A DNA stretch of 64,000 nucleotides from Cololabis saira (lineage: Eukaryota > Chordata > Actinopteri > Beloniformes > Belonidae): contig NC_084591.1 in the NCBI RefSeq assembly GCF_033807715.1, positions 48,443,915 through 48,507,914 on the forward strand, written 5' to 3'. This document shows, in pieces, positions 31,681 through 41,400 of this stretch; within the stretch, counting starts at the first letter, position 1, and each line of letters starts with the position of its first letter. The notes under the pieces are model-generated. The model had not been told where the DNA came from and made no database searches. It saw only the letters and a list, made by a program, of their open reading frames with translations. A program made the translations under genes and the position numbers.

Positions 31681-32169
31681 AGTTCATGTTTGTTCTAGTT
31701 CTGCCTGGTTAAAAAAGAAAAGTACAAAGGCTTGACATTTTGTGCAACTTGTGCTTAATTTATTTTTTTATTCTGTTATTATTTTATTTATTTTATTATT
31801 TATTAAAGTACTTGAACTTACTTTAAGATTATTTTAATTTCAGCTATTTTTTAATTAATTTTAATTGTATTATTTTATTGATTTAATTTGCCTAAAGGTG
31901 ATTATTTTGTACTTTTGTCTGTTTGAATGGTTGTGTTAAAAAAATAAATCAGACGTTACTCAACAGTTACTCAGTAGGCTGCTTGAGTAGTTTTTTCCCC
32001 AAGTACTTTTTTACTTTTACTCAAGTAATTATTTGGATGACTACTTTTTACTTCTACTTGAGTCATATTATTCTGAAGTAACAGTACTTTTACTTGAGTA
32101 CAATTTTTGGCTCCTCTACCAGCTCTGCTTCTACCTGAGTAATGAATGTGAATACCTTTGACACCTCTG

Positions 32170-32394
32170 TCTAGCAGGAACAGTCGTCCGGCCGCAGCGC
32201 GGAGCTGTCGCTGCTCGCACACTCGTCTAGCAGCGGGGGCGCGCCGCGGGAGCGCGCCGCGATGGTGACGGACGGACGCCATTTTATTTTGAAAATCAAA
32301 CTGAACTGGAGGAACCGCAAAGTCTTCCATTTCAAGTTTGTGCGGGGGAATAATTAGGGATGAGGATCTGAATTACTTCATTTTGGGAGCAACG
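32170..32394 (+). promoter_or_regulatory. CNOT1: CNOT1 CpG-rich promoter and noncoding exon 1
   Basis: CpG-dense block (GGCGCGCCGCGGGAGCGCGC near 32240) with GACGCCATTTTATTTTG near 32275, a YY1-type motif, and no TATA box, as expected for a housekeeping gene. Exon 1 ends at the consensus donor CG|GTGAGA (GT at 32395-32396). The transcription start is not defined by sequence. The block starts immediately after the end of the outer hAT element, so the transposon borders or forms the distal promoter. Confidence 0.65.
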
Positions 32395-32900
32395 GTGAGA
32401 TTTGTTACATATGTATGAAACAAGCGTCCAGAAGCGGGTTAGAAGTGCGTTAGAATCTAAACAGCGTTTTCAACACAGAGGATGGTCGATGGCCAAGCAG
32501 CCCCCGGGGGGGGCTATTTACTGGAGAGAGACGCTATTATGATGCTTTTTATTACAACACAACGGCTAAATTACACGTTTTTTTTCTTTTTTTTGTTCAA
32601 AAGAGTAGACTTTAAAATAACAGTGAAATACATTTTGGTGTGGGAGTTGTTTGAACTTTAATGGGGCATTTGTAAGTGTTGGCGCGTCCATGAACTAGTC
32701 GGAGCCCGAGAGGGGGGGGAGCTAATGCTAACAAGGTGAATGCAATCACTGACTGTTTCGGTCGGGATTAGACCCATCTGCAGCACCCTAGGGCGGTACG
32801 GTTCTTTACGCGTGTGGGGTGTGTTTGTATATACGCAACTGGACGTTAAAATGTAAAAAAAAAGCGCCGTGTTTCCGTCTCCAGCGAGCGAGCTGGACGC

Positions 32901-32942
32901 GTGCTAGGCGGCTAGGCTAGCGCTAGCCTAGCCGCCTAGCAC
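32901..32942. repeat. Perfect 42-bp palindrome in CNOT1 intron 1
   Basis: GTGCTAGGCGGCTAGGCTAG runs into its exact complement with no spacer, centred on GCTAGCGCTAGC. All 42 bases pair. It lies 15 bases before the TACGGCGTA MITE at 32957. Confidence 0.9.
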
Positions 32943-32956
32943 CGACCACTAGAATA

Positions 32957-33078
32957 GAGGCTGATTTATGGTTCCGCGTCACAACGACGCAGATCCTACG
33001 GCGTAGGGTTACGCGGCGACGCGCACCGTACGCCGTAGACTACGCCGTCGGTTTAACGCGGAAGCATAAATCAGGCTG
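32957..33078. repeat. TACGGCGTA-family MITE in intron 1
   Basis: GAGGCTGATTTATGGTTCCG and CATAAATCAGGCTGAG ends, with core CCTACGGCGTAGGGTTACGC and GTACGCCGTAGACTACGCCG. It is the most complete palindromic arrangement of the family apart from 37123-37220. Confidence 0.75.
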
Positions 33079-33130
33079 AGCCAGTGTTTGAGTGTCGCCC
33101 TCCAGCCTCGTGTTCCAGCTATTAAGTTGT

Positions 33131-33330
33131 GGCAATTGGGCACTTTTGGGAAGCTTTGGTTTTATTTATTTTATTATAATCTAGCTCTTGATTATTATTA
33201 TTATTAGTTGTTTTAAAGAGCGTCTTGGAAAATGAGGACTTTTGACATTAATTGCATTTTAATTGTGGTTTTTTCACTTTTTTGGCACCAAATTGTTGGA
33301 ACAATAATATAATAATCAAGAGGCAAAAAG
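33131..33330. repeat. About 200-bp segment also present in intron 2
   Basis: Shares TTTTAAAGAGC, GAATTGCATTTTAATTGTGG-like and TTGGAACAATAATATAATAA blocks with 37989-38190 in the same order and orientation, with small indels. Either an old local duplication or two copies of a dispersed repeat. Confidence 0.6.
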
Positions 33331-33549
33331 AAACAGCCTTGAAATCCTTGAAAGTGCTTGAATTTCAAGGCCTGAAAAGTGCTTGAAATTGTAAGTCTTG
33401 TGTCTTTCACAAAATTGTGATCTGACTAGTTTAGTTTAGTTATTACAAGGAGAAATATAATCAGTAAGATGAAACATCACTAGATGTTTACAACACGATA
33501 CAATGTACATAATTGTGATAAAAAGCAGAAAAAATAATTATGAGTATAT

Positions 33550-33919
33550 ACAAGACTGTCTCAGAAAATTTGAATATTGTGATAAAGTTCTTTATTTTCT
33601 GTAATGCAATTTAAAAAAAAAAAAAAAAAAAAGTCATACATTCTGGATTCGTTACAAATCAACTGAAATATTGCAAGCCTTTTATTATTTTAATATTGCT
33701 GATTATGGTTTACAGTTTAAGATTAAGATTCCCAGAATATTCAAATTTTTTGAGATAGGATATTTGAGTTTTCTTAAACTGTAAGCCATGATCAGCAATA
33801 TTAAAATAATAAAAGGCTTGCAATATTTCAGTTGATTTGAATCCAGAATGTACGACATTTTTGCATTACAGAAAATAAAGGACTTTATCACAATATTCTA
33901 GTTTTCTGAGACAGTCCTG
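33550..33919. repeat. Palindromic MITE, CAGGACTGTCTCAG family, copy 1
   Basis: Ends CAAGACTGTCTCAG and CTGAGACAGTCCTG. Arms of about 170 bases (TATTGTGATAAAGTTCTTTA; TGCAAGCCTTTTATTATTTT) face each other, with TA flanks. Further copies at 42997-43355 and 62404-63270. Confidence 0.8.
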
Positions 33920-34394
33920 TATATCCCTGTAGATCTTTTACCCCAGTGATAAGGTGCTTGAAGATTTAGAAAGTGCTTGAAAAGCTTCTGTGAGGCGTCC
34001 TGTTGACAGGAGAGCTGCATGAATGTGCTGGAGTGGGCAGGTAGGAGGGCTGGCTAACGCCGTAGCTCGTCCTTTGTTCCAGTGAGTGAATGTAATAGCT
34101 CTTTCTGCCTACATTTCATTTTAAACTCAGTGTTAGTTGTGGCAGATGCCCCCCTACGTTGCGTGGTTGTGTTGTTTCTCTCTCGTGAGCTCCTCCAGTC
34201 ATTGATTCTGCAGCAGGTCTAGGTTGCTGCCGGGGCCTAGTCCAGCTGCTGGCATGCAGGATCATGTTCCCCTGAAAGTTGCAAGTTGCTGTACCAAACT
34301 GCCACTTTAACTTGCACTGAACTCACTTGAAGAATCCATTTCTATATGAATGGCTTGTGAAGGGACATTTTAATTGTGTATGTGTGGGTCTGTC

Positions 34395-35014
34395 CAGGGG
34401 TGCAGATCCCATGTTAGGATTGGGGGACACACCAACGTGATTTTAATTTTAAATTTTTTGCCAATATGCAACTCATGCCATAAATTGGTAAAGGCTCGCC
34501 AAAAAATCCTGCACAGGGAATCATTTATTGTGCTTACCTTTCTTGTTTATTTGTCCTAAACAGCCAACAGTGTGTGTCACTGCTTACTTAACTGTTATAT
34601 TCCTAAATCATCATGTTAAGGGTTTTGGGCATGTAGTGTCTACTCATCTCAAATTCTTCTCACCATCTTCCGTTTATCCTATGGGACTACTTCATGCACG
34701 ATCAATTGATATATGGATGAAATATGGAGCCCTAAACAAGTTTGTTTAAACTAACTGATCATGTTTTAACACAGTTATGGTGGTAAACGGTTCTAAAAAA
34801 AAAATTCTGTACACCTCAAAACGCACCGTGGATGTATTATTTTTTTTAGAAATATATTTTTAATAAATATTCTACATATTCAACCTTTAAGTCTGAAAAT
34901 ACATTTGTTCAATTTTGAATAATTTAGGGTATTTTTATTGGGGGGGACAATTCATGTTTTTCAGAATTTGGGGGGGCCATGTCCCCCCCGTACCCCCCGG
35001 GATCTGCACCCATG
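34395..35014. repeat. hAT-type MITE, perfect 8-bp duplication (intron 1)
   Basis: Ends CAGGGGTGCAGATCCC and GGGATCTGCACCCATG, flanked by GGTCTGTC at 34387-34394 and 35015-35022. Non-coding, 620 bases. Confidence 0.85.
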
Positions 35015-35179
35015 GGTCTGTCATCCACGCAGGCCCCAAAGCCTGTCAGTGTTGTCAGTGAATAATATAGATGTTGACATGCATGAATTAAAGGTGTGCT
35101 TCCACGTTTAGCTCAGCTGGGGGGAAAAAAGTGTGTTGCATTGTAAAATTAATTGTATATGTTCTTTTTTTTATTGCAG

Positions 35180-35477
35180 ATGCTGCACTTGATTTTAAAC
35201 TGAAGGACTCTACCCCTTAGTACTGGGAGCCACTGAACGGACAACACATTTGGAAGCCAACATTTGTCACACCTTTGGGGGGGGGGAGCAGAAGTAACCT
35301 ATCACTGAAGTGACAAAAGGGGAATAATGGTGATTTTGCGCCGTGCTCGGCCGCCTGCTTCCGCCCCAACCAGCAATGAATCTTGACTCGCTCTCGCTGG
35401 CTTTGTCTCAAATCAGCTATCTGGTGGACAATTTAACAAAGAAAAACTACAGAGCCAGCCAGCAAGAAATACAGCAT
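35180..35477 (+). CDS. CNOT1: CNOT1 exon 2 (start codon at 35376; residues 1-34)
   Basis: Acceptor TTTATTGCAG (AG 35178-35179), donor GTAAGT. The first 196 bases are 5' UTR, including the overlapping uORF. Coding 102 nt, phase 0 end, reading through ASQQEIQH. Confidence 0.95.
35327..35386 (+). CDS. Upstream ORF overlapping the CNOT1 start
   Basis: Nineteen codons plus stop in exon 2 ([19 protein letters not shown]). Its ATG has A at -3 and G at +4, while the CNOT1 ATG at 35376 has G at -3 and A at +4. It ends 11 bases past the main start in a different frame, so ribosomes translating it would bypass the CNOT1 start. This suggests translational control; no peptide function is implied. Confidence 0.5.
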   Translation: MVILRRARPPASAPTSNES

Positions 35478-38400
35478 GTAAGTAGTAGTAGCCACGTCTG
35501 TTACATGTCTTTTTAAAACAGGTGCTACTGGTACTTTGGTATATCTGTACATAAAGTTAGTACTAGTTAAGTTGCACATGTATATTTCTTATCTAAACTA
35601 GAACACATTTTCTTCCATCCTGCAGAACGTCTTTAACACCGTAAATTTGTATTGCAGGTTTTGTTCATATAGGGGAAACGTGGTAGACATGGTGTCTTTA
35701 AAACAATACTCATGTTTGGCTGATCATCCACACCAGTCCTATCAATCATCTGAACAAAGTGTTGATATTTTCCAACTATATATGCGGGATTTGCAAACAT
35801 GAGGCATCTATATCATGCATATCAATGAATTGATATTGGTCCCCTTATTCATTCATGAACTGTGTTGGTGGATTTCCAGATGATTCCTTGATGCTGATAA
35901 AAGATATCGAGTCTTCTGCACTAAGAGGCGTTAATACTCACGCTGCATTGGCCCTTCCAGATACAAACTTTTGTCATCAGTTTCACATGGCATTGTGTTG
36001 AACAAATGATGCTCCATTTATTGTGGAAATACGGTCTTTAGTGGAAGTAAACAGTTAAGTAGAGTTTTAGGCCCTGTCCCAATCCCCCCCACTCCTACTT
36101 TTCATCCCTACCCCTAAATTCTGCGTGTTCCCGTGAGGGTAGTGGTGTCCCAATTCCTCTTTTCACCTATGCCCCTTTTGCACTAGTATCACCTCAGCTC
36201 GGTTCTACCCGTTTTGCCCTTTTGCACTAGGGCTGAGACGGGTAGAGCCGCTCCAAGCCGATACTTTTTTCTGTAACCATTTCAGTGAGGTTCTATACGG
36301 GGCTGAGCAGGGACTATTTCCGACGTCACCACCCTCCACGCCAGTGATTGGTCGGGGGGCGGGGCTGTCACCACCCTCCGCGCCCCTGATTGGTCGGGGG
36401 CGGGGCCGTCAGACGTTTGAATAAGGAAGCGGGAGTCAGAGCGAGAGCGACCCGCGGCTCGCTGCGATTTTATTATAAAGCGCAAAACGTCTGTTTGGTG
36501 ATCCTACTCTGAGGTGCAGATGTTCATAAACCTGGTGACTGACGAGAGAATTAAAAAAGGGATGTAGATGGGCTGTTTTACTCTCAGCCGCTCGCGGCTC
36601 CAGCAGATTTCTGATCAGCGCTGACATGAACAAAGCAGTTGCGCAATCGAGTACGTCACAGCAGCTTCACCCCAACCTGCCCACTTCTCCCCTGGCTGTG
36701 GAAAAACAAACGGGTAGAGGCGGGTAAAGGCCTGACGAGCCGAGTCGGGCCGAGTAAGTTCTGGTGCAAAAGTGCCACTAGGGGGAGTGAAGAGAACGAG
36801 TGTAGTGGCTATGAATCTGTCCCTACGGATCGAGGGTTTTCGGATGCTCACTAGCTGAACTAGGGACAGAAAAATTTCCAAGAATGCTTTTCGTCGTCAT
36901 TTGCAGACTGAATCAAAAAAAAAAAAAACATGGCGGACATTTCTTATTTTTTTTGTGAATAAAATCAATATTTTGAGTTAGTTTCTGCATAAAAATGCGT
37001 TTTGATACATTTCTAGCGAGAAATATATATTTTACTTTCATACTATTCACTCAGTGAATGTATATAATCACTCGCTTGCCCGTTGTTGCGAAGTCTTTTC
37101 AGATTTCGCCAGAATAAAGGCTGATTTATGGTTCCGCGTTACACCAACGCAGAGCCTACGGCGTAGGTTACGTAACCTACACCGTAGGCTCTGCGTTGGT
37201 GTAACGCGGAACCATAAATCTGCTCTGGAGCCGACAGGCAGAAATCCCGAAATTTTCGGAGCAAATTTCTTTACGGGGCTAGCCACATGTTAGATTTCAT
37301 CTATTAAACCAACATTTATCTTCCTAAATGATTTATTTCAGCCAGCGGTAATTCTCCACAGAGCTGCAGGTTTCTCCCCGGGACGACGGCGGAGGCCGAT
37401 CACGTCTGTACTCCGGCTGCTGCTGCTGGTCCGGGCCGGCGGCTCTTATCTCCGAAAACATCAGATCAAATTTCTTAACAGGCGTTATTTGGATAAACTG
37501 AGCCCAGGTTGAGGATCGTAACGGTTACCTTTCCACCTGAAAAAATATTAAAACTTAATAAAGTGGCATATTAACAGCGCTACAGCTGAAATTAAAACAG
37601 CTTTTGGCTCTCAGCTTCCTGATTTTAGTGGTGGTGCTGAAAGTAGGAGTAGGGGGAGTATTGGGACAGACCTGGGAAGATTTCAAGTGCCTTAAAATCT
37701 GTCCCTTCTTTTTTAGGGCTAGTGGTAGTGAGGGAGGGCTAGTGAATGAAAGTAGGGGGTGTATTGGGATTGGCCCTTAAACTCTTGTTTGTGGAAAAAC
37801 GGAATCAACAAATTGAGTCCATTTAGATTATTAAACAACATGCTGAGACGTTGTGCTTTTTACCATCAACGTGTAAACGAACGGCTTCTGTTGTGCTGAA
37901 TTGTGTGTGTAATACAGGCCTACAAGAAAAAACTGAACAGATGCTGAGCACTATTTCTGTAAAACTATTAGGTTGAGCTGAACTGAGTGACGTGGCAATC
38001 GGGCACTTTGAAAGCTTGGTTTATTTATTTAATTATAATCTAGCAGTTAATGTATCAGGGATGCAGCTCTAGATTATTAGTTATTTTAAAGAGCATCTTG
38101 GACAATGAGGACGTTGCCATGAATTGCATTTTAATTGTGGTTTCACTTTTTGGCACCAAACTGTTGGAACAATAATATAATAAGAGGCAAAAGGAAAAAA
38201 ATACTGTGCAACATATTCTGTCTTGTGCTCAGAATAACATTTGTACTCAAAACTTCGACTCCTCTTGATCATGGGAAAGTGATGCCCAGACAATAGCAGT
38301 CATGCTGGTGTTTATATCCAAAAACACTTAAGGAATTATTTGAACAGTGTTACCAGCATTTGCTATTTTTCTATGTTAAGTTGATGAAAGCAAGCAGCTT

Positions 38401-41400
38401 TAAAAGTCAGTGGATAATTGTTTTGGATAACTGTGATTTTAGTGTTGATTGAAATAATTGAATTGTAATTCTTCTGCATAATTTAGCAGCCCTAATTGAC
38501 AGTGACTAGAATCGTAATGTCTTCAGCATGAACACTTTTCACTGTATATACAGAGTCATCAAAGTTAGACATTTTTACAGCCTTTTTAAATAAAAAAAAA
38601 TGGTTGAAGAACAGCAACTTTTTACAGCTTTGCTTTCCATGACCCAGATTGATAGTACTTGGGACTGGGAAGGTTATGATAAAACAATCTGTGCCTGGGA
38701 ACAGTGACAGATCGACCGCTGAACTGATATTAGCCTTGAAAATCAGGCAAAACCGTTTAGATGAATTTGGGTGAAATGATGTCAAAGGAACACTGCAGTG
38801 GTTTAAAGCTGTATTTTGAGATGCATAGACCAAAATTACATTGTACTTTTATCATTCATAATTTAGCGCAAATAGATATTTATTTACTGCATATGCTGTT
38901 GCTCATAGGTCCTTTAGTCCGCTCTTCTGAGAGATAGAAAGGCAAATGGGTCAATGACGTGACGCCTATATTTTCTGAAAAACTTTTTTTTTTTCAATTC
39001 AAAAAAGGTTTAAATGGATAAAAATATATCGTATATATATATATATATAGGAACTACCTGTCCCACATATGGACTCACTTGAATTTTACAAAAAAATACT
39101 AGTTATTTGGGATTTTGTTGTTGTTTTAAGCGTCTAAATGTCATGTGGTGCGACCGTCCGACCATGACTCTTGTTTTGAAAACTTTGTTTGAAATCACTC
39201 TAAATGTTTTAAAATTAATCTTCTTCTATCTGGCATGATTTCTGAACTGTCTTGTAGTGTGTAAGATTGCAACACATTTGTATTTATATTTCCATCATAA
39301 TATACAAACAAAGTTTGACTGACGTCCATTTTATGACCATTTAAAAAAAAACAACAATTTTTGTATAATACTGAAAACTTGTAAAACAAAAGATGTCAAG
39401 AGAGTTGGAAATTAATTTATTTTAATATGAATCATGGTTGCACCACAAGACTTTTATTTTTTTTAAGGCTAGTGCCAATTCATCTCGACAAAATTTTTTT
39501 TATATGAATTTATGTGTACACAACATTCTTAATGTTTGAACTACTGCAATAGATATTCTTTTTTTTTTATTATTTTTAAATTGACCTGTTGAAAATCCTT
39601 ATTCGTCACTGACCCAAACATGTCCAGCCTGACTTTGTCTCCCTATTTTGCAGTCTTCTGGAGAACTTCAGAAGTCCTGATATTGTTCAGCTGGTGGATT
39701 TGCCTAAAATGTGTATTTTTGTGCGACTCCAGATTGTGAATCGTCACGGACCTGAGGCAGACAGGCATCTACTACGCTGTCTCTTCTCCCATGTGGATTT
39801 CAGTGGCGATGGTAAAAGCAGTGGAAAGGACTTTCACCAGGTAGTTTTCTTTTTTTTGTGGAAAAACATTTAGGTTCTTTCTGTGATATATTTTTTTTTT
39901 TTTGAATAAGTGAAAGAAAAAGTTTGGCCATGTCTGACTTGCTTTAAAAACATGTCAGAAAGGTGTACCACAAAGCAGGATTTATCAGTTTTTCTGAGGG
40001 GTTTGATATTTATTCTAGTCATCTAGTCATGCTGCTAAAGTGATAGCTGCATTCATTTTGCTGTTTGTTACATATTGATTCTTGACTTTTCTTTTCTCAT
40101 TTCTCCCGCTTTTGTTCTTTTCATTGACTTTCTTTCTTCTGCATCTTTAATTTTTTTTTTTTTTTTTTTCCTCCATTCTATTTTTAAAAAACATTTCTTA
40201 AACTTGTTTAAGACACAGTTTCTGATCCAGGAGTGTGTGTCGCTGATATCGAAGCCAAACTTTATTTCTACACTGTGTTACGCCATCGACAATCCACTGC
40301 ACTACCAGAAGGTAAGGAACAGCTGCCACATCTCTCACTTATATAAAGATATACATATATAAGCAGATATACATCAGTGTTTTCCTTAATATGAAAGTTT
40401 TGTGTCCGAGGCCAATAGTCCAGTTTGTTTTTTGGGCTGTGGCTGTGGCTTCTGTTTGCTGGTATGTAGTTGCCAGAATCAGAAATTTGGTCAAACTTTT
40501 ACTTGCCTAGGACTGACATTGTCAATCTTGCATTTTAACGTAGTACTTGTGGGAAAGTTTTAATTTATTTAGAGTAACTCAATGAGTCTAACCTTTTTAC
40601 CCACCAAACAGCTGTCTTTATTTAGTTGTTGATGGTCCTCTTTGAAAGTTCAGACGAGGTGGCTCAGCGCTGCATCAGTGTGATTGCACAAAGCATGGTG
40701 GTTTTGTGCAATCATCTGAGTAACAGGTGCGTCTTTGGTAAGAATAGTGCGTTTCAGTTTCAATTTTGAAGTTGTAAACTTCAGCGAGAACAGAGGCGAT
40801 ATGCAAACGCCCCACCAACCTTCCCCAGGGTTGTTCATGTACAAGACGGGGTAGAATATCACTGCAAAAGTCTTGCGTGCAGGACGCTTTTTTAAAACTC
40901 AACTTTACGTCCACACTTTGCTTGTCCACCTTATTACACACTCATAGGAGCAGAATAGATACTCCAATCGAGTATGTCACAGCAGCTTCACCCCAACCCC
41001 CCCACTTCTCCCCTGGCTGTGGAAAAACACACGGGTGGAGCCGCGCCGAGCCGGGCTGAAGCGAGACTGGTGGAAAAGTGCCATAAGATCTTCCCACGCT
41101 TGAATGGCTTTTCTTTGTTTACTCGAATTTTCTCTCACAGTTAACAGACATGCATGTTAGGCTAATTGACGAGTCTAAATTGACCCCAGGAGTGAGTGTG
41201 AGTGTGTGTGGTTTATATTTGCACAAGGAAAAATACTTAATAAATGCTTCCATAGTTCAATAGTTGATTAAACTATTCATTTCAGTTTGTGGTTTTAACA
41301 ACATTAGTTGTTTGACTGGCAGCCCAGCAACCTTGTGTAACTGCAGAGAAAACACTGTATATTGTGAATAAGAGACTTTAAGGGCTTGTTTCACCTTTTT

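Larger units (their letters stand above)
30138..32127. mobile_element. Inner hAT-type element, perfect 8-bp duplication
   Basis: Ends CAGAGGTGGGTAG and CTCCTCTACCAGCTCTG, flanked by CTTCTACC at 30130-30137 and 32128-32135. An 8-bp duplication plus CAGAG-type ends is the hAT signature. Excluding the LTR element it is about 750 bases, non-coding. Confidence 0.8.
29463..32169. mobile_element. Outer hAT-type element next to CNOT1
   Basis: Ends CAGAGGTGTCAAG and CCTTTGACACCTCTG are inverted. Subterminal sequence carries repeated ACTTTTACTC/GAGTAAAAGT words. Flanking GACTAGCA and GTCTAGCA are similar but not an exact 8-bp duplication. It contains the inner hAT (30138-32127), which contains the LTR element. 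Its right end lies just upstream of the CNOT1 first exon. Confidence 0.7.
36070..37776. repeat. Harbinger-like element B, copy 2 (intron 2)
   Basis: Ends GGCCCTGTCCCAATCC and GGGATTGGCCC, flanked by TTA at 36067-36069 and 37777-37779. Shares CATGGCGGACATTTCTTATT and GCTGTTTTAATTTCAGCTGT-type blocks (opposite orientation) with 17015-19979. Contains element C2 and the palindrome at 37123. Confidence 0.8.
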
